A DNA stretch of 39,690 nt from a virus: the IMG/VR virus record IMGVR_UViG_3300021364_000059, positions 1 through 39,690 of that record, one strand, 5' to 3'. The notes beneath the pieces were generated by a model. The model did no database searches. It was not told the origin of the DNA and saw only the letters and a program-made list of their open reading frames with translations. This document shows positions 14,704-22,199 of the stretch, piece by piece. The translations under genes were made by a program, and so were the position numbers. Each line of letters begins with the position of its first letter. Position 1 is the stretch's first letter.

Positions 14704-17016
14704 ATGAAGCAAAACCTAAATATTTTAAAGCGTGATGGAACTAGTGTTCCGTTAGATATACAAAAAATCCACAAAGTAGTTAATTTTGCATGTGAAGGCC
14801 TAGCAGGAGTAAGCAGTAGTTTAATCCAAATGAATGCTGGTATTCAATTTGCAGAGGGTATGACGTCAAGAGAAATACAGGACTTGTTGGTAAGATCAGC
14901 AAATGATCTAATTACACTAGAACAACCTAACTATCAATATGCGGCGGCTAGACTTTTACTATATGGAGTATATAAAGATGTTTACGGTGGCTTTGAAAAA
15001 ATTACTTTGAAGGAAATGATTAAGAAAAATATTGATCGTGGTGTATACGATAGTGCAATACTAGATGTGTATACTGACGATGAATTTGCAAAATTAGATT
15101 CATACATCCATCACAAGCGTGATGAGAACTTTACCTACGCAGGTCTGCGTCAGGTAGTGGACAAGTATCTTGTCCAAGATAGATCAAGCGGAGAGTTGTT
15201 TGAAACTCCACAACACATGTACATGATGATTGCGGCAACACTCTTTGCCAACTATCCAAAAGAAGATAGGTTACATTATGTAAGGAGATATTATGACTCG
15301 ACCTCGCTTTTTAAAATCAACATCCCCACTCCGGTCATGGCGGGAGTGCGTACCCCGGTCAGACAGTTCGCGAGTTGTGTCCTTGTTGATTCGGACGACA
15401 CCCTTGATTCCATTTTTGCCAGTGATATGTCTATTGGACGTTACACGGCGCAGAGAGCTGGCATCGGCATTAACGCGGGGCGCATCAGAGGAGTTAATTC
15501 AAAAATTAGAGGAGGCGAAGTTGCACACACAGGAGTAGTTCCTTTCCTTAAAAAGTTTGAAGCGACTGTAAGATGTTGCACACAAAACGGTGTACGTGGT
15601 GGTTCAGCTACTACACACTTTCCTTTTTGGCATCAAGAGATTGAAGACATCCTTGTTCTAAAAAACAACAAAGGCACAGAAGATAATCGTGTTCGTAAAC
15701 TAGACTATTCAATTCAGCTTAACAAAACAATGTATGAAAGATTGTTAACAAGCGGAAATATAACTCTTTTCTCGCCACATGATGTGCCAGGCTTATATGA
15801 AGCATACTTTGGAGACCCAGAAAAGTTTCAAGAGATGTACGAAATGTATGAGCGTAAAACAAGTATTAAGAAAAAGGTTATACCTGCAATGGACTTGTTC
15901 TCAGCACTAATTAAAGAACGTGCAGAAACAGGACGTATCTATATTATGAATGTAGATCATTGCAATACACACAGCTCATTTAAAGACAAAGTATATATGA
16001 GTAACTTGTGTCAAGAAATAACATTGCCTACAAAGCCACTTCAACACATTGATGACGAAGAAGGTGAAATTGCATTATGTATTTTGAGTGCAATTAACGT
16101 TGGTGTGCTTAAAGACTTAGATGACTTAGAAGAACTATGTGACCTTGCAGTAAGAGCATTAGAAGAAATTATTGACTATCAAAAGTATCCTATCAAGGCG
16201 GCTGAGAAATCAACAAGAGCAAGACGTTCACTAGGAGTAGGTTATATTGGACTCGCACACTATCTTGCAAAGCATCAGTTAGCATACAATCATAAAAGAG
16301 CTTGGAAGAAAGTACATGAACTTACAGAAGCCTTCCAATATTACTTGTTGAAAGCTAGTAATGATCTTGCAAAAGAGCGTGGTGCATGTGATTACTTCCC
16401 ACAAACTAAATACTCAGACGGCATCCTTCCTATTGATACATATAAGAAAGATGTTGATGAGCTAGGGGACTTTAAACTTAAATATGATTGGGAGACTCTT
16501 AGAGCCGATATCAAGGAACACGGGCTACGGCACAGCACATTGTCCGCACAGATGCCTTCAGAGAGCAGTTCCGTTGTGTCGAACGCAACAAATGGTATCG
16601 AACCACCTAGAGGATACTTGTCCGTTAAGAAAAGCAAAAAAGGGCCTCTTAAGCAGGTTGTTCCGCAGTATACTACACTGAAGCAACATTATACACTACT
16701 TTGGGATATGCCAAGCAACGAAGGATATATCAACATTGTAGCGGTAATGCAAAAGTTCTTTGATCAAGCAATTAGTGGTAATTGGTCATACAATCCTACA
16801 CACTTTGAAAATAACGAAGTGCCTATGAGTGTAATGATTAAAGATTTACTGAATACGTATAAGTATGGATGGAAGACTTCATACTATCAAAACACTTATG
16901 ATTACAAAACAGATGGTGATATGGTAGAAGAAGCAAAACAAGAACCAGTTGCAAGAGAAGATTTTGCAGGAACAGATCAGGAATATGAAGAACATTGTGA
17001 GGCATGTGCAATTTAA
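14704..17016 (+). CDS. nrdA: Ribonucleoside-diphosphate reductase class Ia, alpha subunit
   Basis: NrdA reduces ribonucleoside diphosphates to deoxy forms for phage DNA synthesis. Residues 1-95 form an ATP-cone. ASCVLVDS carries the redox Cys225; SNLCQEI holds Asn434, Cys436 and Glu438 of the active site; the tail EEHCEACAI has the thiol pair that passes electrons from glutaredoxin. Length (770) is typical. A weak late box ACTAAATA (14669-14676) and GTGAAGTAAG precede it. Codon use changes sharply in two tracts: about 15296-15490 (residues 198-263, GC-rich, CCG/GTC/GCG codons) and about 16487-16640 (residues 595-646). Both cover highly conserved motifs, which suggests recombination scars. nrdB and glutaredoxin follow. 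Confidence 0.97.
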   Translation: MKQNLNILKRDGTSVPLDIQKIHKVVNFACEGLAGVSSSLIQMNAGIQFAEGMTSREIQDLLVRSANDLITLEQPNYQYAAARLLLYGVYKDVYGGFEKITLKEMIKKNIDRGVYDSAILDVYTDDEFAKLDSYIHHKRDENFTYAGLRQVVDKYLVQDRSSGELFETPQHMYMMIAATLFANYPKEDRLHYVRRYYDSTSLFKINIPTPVMAGVRTPVRQFASCVLVDSDDTLDSIFASDMSIGRYTAQRAGIGINAGRIRGVNSKIRGGEVAHTGVVPFLKKFEATVRCCTQNGVRGGSATTHFPFWHQEIEDILVLKNNKGTEDNRVRKLDYSIQLNKTMYERLLTSGNITLFSPHDVPGLYEAYFGDPEKFQEMYEMYERKTSIKKKVIPAMDLFSALIKERAETGRIYIMNVDHCNTHSSFKDKVYMSNLCQEITLPTKPLQHIDDEEGEIALCILSAINVGVLKDLDDLEELCDLAVRALEEIIDYQKYPIKAAEKSTRARRSLGVGYIGLAHYLAKHQLAYNHKRAWKKVHELTEAFQYYLLKASNDLAKERGACDYFPQTKYSDGILPIDTYKKDVDELGDFKLKYDWETLRADIKEHGLRHSTLSAQMPSESSSVVSNATNGIEPPRGYLSVKKSKKGPLKQVVPQYTTLKQHYTLLWDMPSNEGYINIVAVMQKFFDQAISGNWSYNPTHFENNEVPMSVMIKDLLNTYKYGWKTSYYQNTYDYKTDGDMVEEAKQEPVAREDFAGTDQEYEEHCEACAI

Positions 17017-17019
17017 AGG

Positions 17020-17048
17020 TTGACTTTGCATATATACAATGTTATAAT
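17020..17048 (+). promoter_or_regulatory. Sigma70-type promoter for nrdB
   Basis: TTGACT, 17-nt spacer, TATAAT, directly after the nrdA stop. The sequence AGGTTGACTTTG around the -35 box resembles the three-copy element found at 22.1-23.7 kb, without its upstream ACCAAAAT half. Confidence 0.85.
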
Positions 17049-17077
17049 AGATGGAGTTATGAGACAGAGGAAAGAGA

Positions 17078-18181
17078 ATGGCTAAAACAGTATTCAATCA
17101 AGATAAAGTAGACTTTACAAAGAGCACAATGTTCTTTGGACCAGATCAAAACACACAAAGGTATGATGTATTCAAGTTCCCAGAATTTGATAAACTTAAC
17201 CAAACAATGCTTGGTTATTTTTGGAGACCTGAAGAAGTTAGTTTGCAGAAAGATCGTGCAGACTTTGCAGACTTCAGACCAGAACAAAAACATATCTTTA
17301 CTAGTAATTTGAAATATCAAACATTGCTTGATAGTGTACAAGGACGTGGTCCTAGTTTGGCTTTCTTGCCACACGTATCACTACCAGAGCTAGAAGGTTG
17401 TATTGTTACTTGGGACTTCTTTGAAACTATTCATAGTCGTTCTTATACACATATTATGAAAAATGTGTATGCAGATCCAAGTGAAGTGTTTGACACAATT
17501 TTAGATGACAAAGAGATTCTTAAACGTGCAACCGCAGTTACAAAAAACTACGATGCGTTTACAGAAGCGGCTGATGCATTTATTCACCGCAAAGAAGGCA
17601 ACATGCGTGACGTTAAAAAGAAACTATTCTTAGCAATGCACAATGTTAATATCCTTGAAGGATTGCGTTTCTATGTTTCCTTTGCTTGTACATTTGCATT
17701 TGCTGAAAGTAAAGTTATGGAAGGCAGTGCAAAAATTATTTCATTGATTGCAAGAGATGAAGCAACACACCTAAACCTATCAACTTCTATTCTTAAGAAT
17801 TGGATTAAAGGACTTGATGACAAAGACTTCCAATCTATTGCTAAAGAATGTGAAGAAGAAGTATTAGATATGTGGCGTACTTGTGTTGATGAAGAAAAGG
17901 CATGGGCTGACTATTTGTTTAAGGACGGTGCTATTATTGGATTGAACGAAGAGTTATTGTATCATTATGTAGAATACATTGCTAACCGTAGACTTAAAGC
18001 ACTTGGTTACAAACCAATCTACGATCGCCCACTTAATACTAACCCACTACCTTGGACACAACATTGGTTGAGTTCGTCAGGATTACAAGTGGCTCCGCAA
18101 GAGACTGAAGTAGAGTCATATATCATTGGCGGTATCAAACAAGATGTAGACAAGGACTCACTGAAAGGATTTAGTCTATAA
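17078..18181 (+). CDS. nrdB: Ribonucleoside-diphosphate reductase class Ia, beta subunit
   Basis: NrdB holds the di-iron site and tyrosyl radical for NrdA. The ligands are visible: Asp in TLLDSVQGRGPS, Glu and His in FFETIHSRSYTHI, Glu in CTFAFAESK, Glu and His in ARDEATHL. The radical Tyr is the Y of HSRSYTHI. Length (367) is normal. It has its own sigma70-type promoter and an AGAGGAAAGAG ribosome site, so it can be expressed apart from nrdA. It overlaps the glutaredoxin gene by 1 nt (TAATG). Confidence 0.97.
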   Translation: MAKTVFNQDKVDFTKSTMFFGPDQNTQRYDVFKFPEFDKLNQTMLGYFWRPEEVSLQKDRADFADFRPEQKHIFTSNLKYQTLLDSVQGRGPSLAFLPHVSLPELEGCIVTWDFFETIHSRSYTHIMKNVYADPSEVFDTILDDKEILKRATAVTKNYDAFTEAADAFIHRKEGNMRDVKKKLFLAMHNVNILEGLRFYVSFACTFAFAESKVMEGSAKIISLIARDEATHLNLSTSILKNWIKGLDDKDFQSIAKECEEEVLDMWRTCVDEEKAWADYLFKDGAIIGLNEELLYHYVEYIANRRLKALGYKPIYDRPLNTNPLPWTQHWLSSSGLQVAPQETEVESYIIGGIKQDVDKDSLKGFSL

Positions 18182-18456
18182 TGCAAGAAGTAGTAATTTA
18201 TAGCAAGCCACATTGTCCTTCATGCGTAAAGGCAAAGGCTGTATTTGACAAAATGAATATTGAATACAAAACTTACACACTTGGTACTGATATTCAGCCA
18301 AGCGAACTAATGGCACTCTTTGAAGAAAAAGGATTGCCAGCACCAAGAACTGCTCCACAGGTTTTTATTGGTGATCAACATATAGGAGGTTATGAGCAAC
18401 TACTTTCTTATATTGATGCAACCGGATGGAACGGAACAGGATCAAGTTTAGGATAA
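18181..18456 (+). CDS. grx: Glutaredoxin
   Basis: A 91-residue thioredoxin-fold protein with the active site HCPSC near residues 12-16, the cis-Pro segment TAPQVFIGD and the glutathione-contact GGYEQL. The tandem position after nrdA and nrdB marks it as the electron donor for the phage ribonucleotide reductase. It starts at the TAATG junction with nrdB. Confidence 0.93.
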   Translation: MQEVVIYSKPHCPSCVKAKAVFDKMNIEYKTYTLGTDIQPSELMALFEEKGLPAPRTAPQVFIGDQHIGGYEQLLSYIDATGWNGTGSSLG

Positions 18457-18459
18457 AAT

Positions 18460-18753
18460 ATGTTATTAGAAGCAACTTATAAAGACGGCGATACTATCAG
18501 CTTCAAAACTGTAGCAGGTGAAGAAGTAGTAGCTCGCTTGATTAAGAAAGAAAAAGATTCAATGAGAGTTAAGAAGCCTATGGCTCTTACTATGACTAAA
18601 GAAGGTGGAATTGGCTTGGTGCCATTTACCTTTACTGTTGGCCGCGATAGCGAAATAGATGTAAACTTAGGATCTATTGTGTTTATTGCTAAGACTGAGA
18701 AAGCAATGGCAGACCAATACATTGAATCAACAACCGGCATAAAGATGAACTAA
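18460..18753 (+). CDS. Small beta-barrel (Sm-like) phage protein, 97 aa
   Basis: It follows glutaredoxin after 3 nt. The pattern of short beta strands (DTISFKTVAGEEVVARLIKKEKDSMRVKKPMALTM, then GSIVFIAKTEKAMADQYIE) resembles the Sm-like fold of small proteins widely found in T4-like marine phages. In bacteria such folds bind RNA, but no specific residues are diagnostic here. Role unknown; the fold assignment is tentative. Confidence 0.6.
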   Translation: MLLEATYKDGDTISFKTVAGEEVVARLIKKEKDSMRVKKPMALTMTKEGGIGLVPFTFTVGRDSEIDVNLGSIVFIAKTEKAMADQYIESTTGIKMN

Positions 18754-18766
18754 GGAGGTTATAAAG

Positions 18767-18949
18767 ATGTCAGAACAATCAATTCACGAACAGATCGTAA
18801 GCATGTATGAAACATACATTGCAGAGAATGAAAAATTTGAAGGCGGCACAAAAGCGTCAGCGGCAAGAGCTCGTAAAGCATTAGGCGAAATGGGTAAACT
18901 TGCAAAAGCAAAACGTGCTGAGATTCAAGAAAAAAAGAACAATATGTAA
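18767..18949 (+). CDS. Small Lys/Ala-rich helical phage protein, 60 aa
   Basis: A strong AAGGAGG ribosome site precedes the ATG. The body is helical and rich in Ala and Lys (GGTKASAARARKALGEMGKLAKAKRAEIQEKK), similar to histone-H1/Hc1-type DNA-binding segments. Small proteins of this kind occur after the RNR genes of marine T4-like phages. DNA binding is plausible from composition only. Confidence 0.65.
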   Translation: MSEQSIHEQIVSMYETYIAENEKFEGGTKASAARARKALGEMGKLAKAKRAEIQEKKNNM

Positions 18950-18984
18950 TAAATATTACAGGGCGTAGGCTTTCTACGCCCTGT
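18948..18984 (+). promoter_or_regulatory. Late-type box followed by an 11-bp perfect hairpin without T-run
   Basis: AATAAATA (18948-18955) is followed at once by ACAGGGCGTAG, a 5-nt loop and its exact complement CTACGCCCTGT (18958-18984). No T-run follows, so simple intrinsic termination is doubtful. The hairpin could be the 5' end of the cold-shock mRNA or a processed 3' end of the preceding gene. Confidence 0.55.
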
Positions 18985-19004
18985 ATACTAAAGAAGGGCA
19001 GTAA

Positions 19005-19226
19005 ATGATTAATCAGGGCAAATTAAAATGGTACAATCATGTTAAGGGATATGGATTTATATCTCGTGACGAAGGTCAAGCAGACCTATTTGTACATATA
19101 TCAGAGTTCAGAAAATCAGGTATAAAGAAAGTTGTAGAAGGTATGGTTGTTGAATACACTATAGACGACCATAACGGAAAACCTGTAGCCGTTGATGTTA
19201 AAGTAATTCATACACCAGAACAGTAG
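19005..19226 (+). CDS. Cold-shock domain protein
   Basis: A 73-residue single cold-shock domain. Seen: GKLKWYNHVKGYGFI (RNP1 KGYGFI) and DLFVHIS (RNP2), then the conserved VVEGMVVEYTI segment. It should bind single-stranded RNA or DNA and act as an RNA chaperone; in a phage it may open structured late mRNAs or favour phage translation. The upstream 11-bp hairpin could control it. AAGAAGGGCAGTAA gives an acceptable ribosome site. Confidence 0.92.
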   Translation: MINQGKLKWYNHVKGYGFISRDEGQADLFVHISEFRKSGIKKVVEGMVVEYTIDDHNGKPVAVDVKVIHTPEQ

Positions 19227-19240
19227 AAAGGAATAGTCCA

Positions 19241-19618
19241 TTGGGCATGATTGAAAGTTTATTTGTGCTTTGGGGACTGTTTATCAAACACGCTATTGCA
19301 GACTTAGCGATACAATCTTTCAGAACACCAGGAGACAAAAGCAACCTTAGAAATCCTAAGGGTTGGATCCATGCGTTTGATCATTCTGCACTCACATTTG
19401 TTGTGATAATTCTAGCAACATTTAATTTTACAAATGCAATACTTATTGCTCTACTAGATTATGTTTTACACTTTATAATTGATTACGTTAAAACAGTAAT
19501 TATTAAAAAGAACAAATGGGACATAGATAGCAGAAAGTATTGGATCGCACAATCAGTAGATCAAATGGCTCACTTTAGTTGTTATTTAATTTACGTTCTT
19601 CTCTTGACATCTACCTAA
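19241..19618 (+). CDS. DUF3307-like membrane protein, TTG start, 125 aa
   Basis: Several hydrophobic helices (residues 4-14, 46-64, 68-86 and 108-122) with polar motifs typical of the DUF3307 family: IKHAIADLAIQS near the start, GWIHAFDHSALTF, and LLDYVLHFIIDYVK. The His/Asp pairs inside membrane segments are characteristic of that family, whose function is unknown. The TTG start is preferred because AAAGGA lies about 8 nt upstream; the ATG two codons later is the alternative. A sigma70-type promoter for the tmRNA lies inside the end of this gene. Confidence 0.7.
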   Translation: MGMIESLFVLWGLFIKHAIADLAIQSFRTPGDKSNLRNPKGWIHAFDHSALTFVVIILATFNFTNAILIALLDYVLHFIIDYVKTVIIKKNKWDIDSRKYWIAQSVDQMAHFSCYLIYVLLLTST

Positions 19619-19634
19619 AAAGACAGTATAAATA
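19604..19634 (+). promoter_or_regulatory. Overlapping sigma70-type and T4 late promoters for the tmRNA
   Basis: TTGACA, 17-nt spacer, TATAAA; the -10 box is the start of a perfect late-promoter octamer TATAAATA (19627-19634). The same site can thus serve host sigma70 polymerase early and the phage late sigma factor later, giving constant tmRNA supply. Confidence 0.75.
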
Positions 19635-19650
19635 TAAACGTAACGTTGAA

Positions 19651-19985
19651 GCAATTCAAACGCTAGACAGGACCTGGGGGCAGTACCCAGCAGGTCCACC
19701 ATAAACACATTGTAAGTTTGCGATAGTGTGTTTATGATGGGCCTGAACTAGGATCGACTGGTAGTTAATAGATGAGTGGAGTTGCCCGGATCTAAGCTCG
19801 GTTAACGCGAAGACACTTTACAAATGCAAACGCAACTGTAAACAACGGCGAATTTACTTTCGTGAACTTCGGTGCACTTAATGACTTCGCTGTCAATGAG
19901 GATTTCGCCCTAGCGGCCTAATCGCTCGGGGTTGGCGACTTACCTAGCAACAGAAAAGTCGCACTTTTACTATGTTACCTGACAT
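19651..19985 (+). ncRNA. ssrA: Circularly permuted (two-piece) tmRNA
   Basis: tmRNA rescues stalled ribosomes and tags the nascent protein. The acceptor piece comes first: the T-arm CTGGG/CCCAG, then CAGGTCC and ACCA (19691-19701). A spacer hairpin (TAAACACA pairing with TGTGTTTA, about 19702-19735) follows; then the coding piece begins GGGCCTGAACTAGGATCGA at 19739. GGGCCTG pairs with CAGGTCC over seven positions (one G-U), rebuilding the acceptor stem across the permutation. The tag frame runs from GCA at about 19826 to TAA at 19919-19921: 31 residues starting ANATVNN and ending EDFALAA, an ssrA-type degradation tail. Two-piece tmRNA is the alphaproteobacterial form, supporting such a host. 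The outer ends and the resume codon are estimates. Confidence 0.9.
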
Positions 19986-19993
19986 TATAAATA
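19986..19993 (+). promoter_or_regulatory. T4-type late promoter, perfect TATAAATA
   Basis: A perfect TATAAATA followed by CTT, 95 nt before the ATG of the outer-membrane protein gene at 20089. The leader between them has no other gene; it contains the repeated words TATAAG/TTATATAA and an AGAGGAAAA ribosome site. Confidence 0.75.
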
Positions 19994-20088
19994 CTTCGTG
20001 CCATAAAAGCACATCATATCTATAAGTTTAGATAACTACACATTGTAGGCAAGTACGACCTACACTTTTATATAAAAGAGGAAAATAA

Positions 20089-20676
20089 ATGAAAAAGACT
20101 TTAATAACCGTCGCTTTGGCGGCGATGTTAGGGACATCTGCTTTGGCAGAAGACTTTGACAATACGACTATCAAATTGACTGCAAAGACAGATGATTATT
20201 CTATAAGCATTAAGGATAAGAAAACTGGCGCAACTGAATTTCACCTGCGTGGTGATGTAGGACCAATTGACACAACAGTAAAATGGATGCGTGATGGTTC
20301 TGTAGATAACTATGCATTAAAAGGCGAAAAGAAGCAAAAGTTGCCGACAGGTCCCCTATATGTAGGTGCTCATGCTGAACTTACATTCGGCGATAGCTAT
20401 AACACAGATACACGTACAGTGGATTTAGAACCATACGTAGGTGTAGAACATGCATTTGGAAAAGTAACACCTTTTGCAGAAGTAGGCTATACATGGCAAT
20501 CAACAACAGACGATGTAATTGATTTTGATCGTAATTCAAGTTATATTGAATTTGGTGCAAAATACGCATTATCAGAAAAAGTAGACATGAAACTTAAAGT
20601 GAAAGAAAAGCGTGATGTAGACTTTAACAATCCTGGTGATATGAACGCAGAACTAGGATTAACTTTCAAGTTCTAA
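20089..20676 (+). CDS. Outer-membrane beta-barrel protein, phage-encoded, 195 aa
   Basis: A clear signal peptide (MKKTLITVALAAMLGTSALA, cut before EDFDN) is followed by alternating beta strands (LYVGAHAELTFGD, VEPYVGVEHAFGKVTPFAEVGYTW as short repeats) and a C-terminal strand ending GLTFKF, the terminal Phe recognised by the BAM machinery. The size suggests a barrel of 8-10 strands. It is made from a perfect late promoter and closed by a strong terminator, so it is probably abundant late in infection. It could shield the host surface against superinfection, alter permeability or replace a host porin; none of these is shown. Confidence 0.75.
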   Translation: MKKTLITVALAAMLGTSALAEDFDNTTIKLTAKTDDYSISIKDKKTGATEFHLRGDVGPIDTTVKWMRDGSVDNYALKGEKKQKLPTGPLYVGAHAELTFGDSYNTDTRTVDLEPYVGVEHAFGKVTPFAEVGYTWQSTTDDVIDFDRNSSYIEFGAKYALSEKVDMKLKVKEKRDVDFNNPGDMNAELGLTFKF

Positions 20677-20697
20677 AGCAGTCTTAGAACTAACTTT

Positions 20698-20725
20698 AAA
20701 AGGTCGCCTAGTGCGGCCTTTTTTT
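20698..20725 (+). terminator. Intrinsic terminator
   Basis: AAAGGTCGC pairs with GCGGCCTTT (one G-U pair) around a 5-nt loop, followed by a T-run. It closes the outer-membrane protein gene. Confidence 0.88.
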
Positions 20726-20738
20726 ACGACTTGTTTTC

Positions 20739-20746
20739 AATAAATA
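20739..20746 (+). promoter_or_regulatory. Late promoter box
   Basis: AATAAATA (seven of eight), 21 nt before the small gene at 20768, with AAGGAGGG between. Confidence 0.55.
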
Positions 20747-20767
20747 CATACATAACCAAGGAGGGTT

Positions 20768-20911
20768 ATGAAATTACATAAAACTTTTGTAGCACATGAA
20801 ACACAACCAAAGAAAACAAGTATAGGACATAATCACAGTAGAACAAAGTTTAGTTCTATGAACAAAAGTAAGAAACGCTCTTACAAAAAGTATAAAGGAC
20901 AAGGAAGATAA
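20768..20911 (+). CDS. Tiny basic phage protein, 47 aa
   Basis: A 48-codon frame with a near-perfect AAGGAGGG ribosome site and a late box upstream. The product starts MKLHKTFVAHETQPKKTS and ends in KKRSYKKYKGQGR; about one third of residues are Lys, Arg or His. Very small proteins of this style are conserved in marine T4-like phages. The charge suggests RNA or DNA binding. It ends 1 nt before the next ATG, so coupling is likely. Confidence 0.65.
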   Translation: MKLHKTFVAHETQPKKTSIGHNHSRTKFSSMNKSKKRSYKKYKGQGR

Positions 20912-20912
20912 A

Positions 20913-21116
20913 ATGGCAAAAGAAACCGACGATCAAGGAAAACTAGAAGTAAGTGTTCGTATATTAGGTAACGAACTGATTGGGCTTAAAATGGTAGTAG
21001 ACGATTTTAAGATGAAATGGTTAGTACTAGGAGTAGTAACTATTGTAGCATTGGGCTGGGCAGGTAGCACGTTTGGTCCTGCATTATTTGAGATGGTCGG
21101 TGACAATGTTAAGTAA
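20913..21116 (+). CDS. Small single-pass membrane protein, 67 aa
   Basis: A charged N-terminal half (MAKETDDQGKLEVSVRILG) is followed by one membrane helix (WLVLGVVTIVALGWAGSTFG). It is coupled to both neighbours (1-nt gap before, 11-nt overlap after). First gene of a run of three small membrane proteins before the nuclease gene. No family recognised. Confidence 0.6.
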   Translation: MAKETDDQGKLEVSVRILGNELIGLKMVVDDFKMKWLVLGVVTIVALGWAGSTFGPALFEMVGDNVK

Positions 21117-21303
21117 AGAATGTAAACTGCATCTAAAAGAAGTTGGTGACACACCTTTACAACATATGAAGAAGGCACTTATAATTGCAGGCAAACTGCA
21201 ACTGTTAGTGCCTGCTTTAATAATACACAGTATTGCACCACGGTTTTTTAAAAACACAGCAACCAATGTGATGAAAGATATATTGAAGGATCGGAATGGG
21301 TGA
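21106..21303 (+). CDS. DUF6356-like small membrane protein, 65 aa
   Basis: Starting at 21106 the product is MLSKECKLHLKEVGDTPLQHMKKAL followed by a hydrophobic helix (LQLLVPALIIHSIAPRFF). The pattern HLKEVG, a Q-H-M step and an IHSIAP segment matches small capsule-sized membrane proteins that I know as DUF6356. An upstream in-frame ATG at 21073 is rejected because it lies deep inside the previous gene. The function of the family is unknown. Confidence 0.6.
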   Translation: MLSKECKLHLKEVGDTPLQHMKKALIIAGKLQLLVPALIIHSIAPRFFKNTATNVMKDILKDRNG

Positions 21304-21616
21304 ACACACAGCTGGTTTAATCTTCATAGGTTTAATGTTTTTGGCAGTTTGGATTTACTATAAAAGAAATCCAGAACTATACAAACATCTAGATGCTAAA
21401 ACAAGTTTCGGTCCAGACAAGCCTGCTAAGATGCGTAGTTGGGACGGTGTAATCTACGTATTATGGAACTGGAAAAGTTATGCGGCAAAGACTGTCTGGC
21501 TTGCTGGAGTTCCGGTAGTTTGGTATATAGAAGGAGGAGGCCCTGCAATAGCATGGCTGATACTAGGCGGCATATTAATACTAATGGGAAAGTTTTGGGA
21601 ACTTTTCAAAAAATAG
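21296..21616 (+). CDS. Small membrane protein, 106 aa
   Basis: Two or three hydrophobic segments (TAGLIFIGLMFLAVWIYY near the N-terminus; VWLAGVPVVWYI and PAIAWLILGGILILM near the C-terminus) flank a soluble loop with DGVIYVLWNWKSY. It overlaps the gene before by 8 nt. No family recognised; inner-membrane location is likely. Confidence 0.62.
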   Translation: MGEHTAGLIFIGLMFLAVWIYYKRNPELYKHLDAKTSFGPDKPAKMRSWDGVIYVLWNWKSYAAKTVWLAGVPVVWYIEGGGPAIAWLILGGILILMGKFWELFKK

Positions 21617-21625
21617 GAGAGGGCA

Positions 21626-22090
21626 ATGTATGAATATAAATGTAAAATACTAAGAGTAGTAGACGGCGACACAGTAGATGTAGATATTGATCTAGGCTTT
21701 GGTGTTTGGATGCACAAAGAACGTGTAAGAATGATGGGCATCGATACACCAGAATCAAGAACAAGAGACAAGGTTGAAAAACTATTTGGTCTTGCATCTA
21801 AAGAATATCTAAAAGGCATGCTTCCAATAGGATCAATGCAAGTCTTAAAAACGCAGATTGATAAAAGCGGTGAAGATAAAAAAGGCAAATTTGGTCGTAT
21901 ACTAGGAGATTTCCTTATTGATAACAAAAAGGCAACTGACATATTGATTGAAAACGGATATGCTGTGGCTTATTTTGGTGGATCAAAAGACGAAATTGAT
22001 ATGAAGCATATGGCAAATCGGGAGAAATTGCTACGTGAATCTGCTGTAAATAAGGCAGATTATGACGCCGCAGTGGCAAAAATGAAATAG
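21626..22090 (+). CDS. Staphylococcal-nuclease-like (SNase) endonuclease
   Basis: The 154-residue protein keeps the SNase active site: VVDGDTVDVDIDLG with the calcium-binding Asp residues, VRMMGIDTPESR with the first catalytic Arg, Asp and Glu, and GKFGRILGD with the second Arg. No signal peptide is visible, so it probably degrades nucleic acid inside the host, supplying nucleotides for the RNR system. An AGGAGAGGG ribosome site precedes it. The protein lacks accessory domains. Confidence 0.9.
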   Translation: MYEYKCKILRVVDGDTVDVDIDLGFGVWMHKERVRMMGIDTPESRTRDKVEKLFGLASKEYLKGMLPIGSMQVLKTQIDKSGEDKKGKFGRILGDFLIDNKKATDILIENGYAVAYFGGSKDEIDMKHMANREKLLRESAVNKADYDAAVAKMK

Positions 22091-22093
22091 TTT

Positions 22094-22133
22094 ACCAAAA
22101 TAGGTTGACTTTTACAACGTTTGATAGTATATT
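22094..22133 (+). promoter_or_regulatory. Sigma70-type promoter with 16-bp conserved upstream element, copy 1
   Basis: ACCAAAATAGGTTGAC (22094-22109) contains the -35 box TTGACT; 17 nt further is TATATT. The 16-mer is identical in copies 2 and 3. Transcription would start near 22140, just before a short leader with an intrinsic terminator. Confidence 0.85.
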
Positions 22134-22173
22134 TGTTATATTATGTTTATAATAGATAAGCTAGAAACAATAA

Positions 22174-22199
22174 AGAGAGCTCTTTTGAGCTCTTTTTTT
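22174..22199 (+). terminator. Intrinsic terminator inside a leader (possible attenuator)
   Basis: AGAGCTC pairs with GAGCTCT around TTTT, followed by seven T. It lies between promoter copy 1 (start near 22140) and the ATG at 22218, so most transcripts from that promoter would stop after about 60 nt unless termination is suppressed. It may also serve as terminator for the upstream nuclease operon. Confidence 0.8.

Noticed and set aside
15293-15538. Plus-strand frame inside nrdA, possibly a homing endonuclease remnant
   Set aside because: The product is Arg/Ser-rich without any endonuclease motif; it exists only because of the GC-rich tract in nrdA, which stays intact in its own frame.
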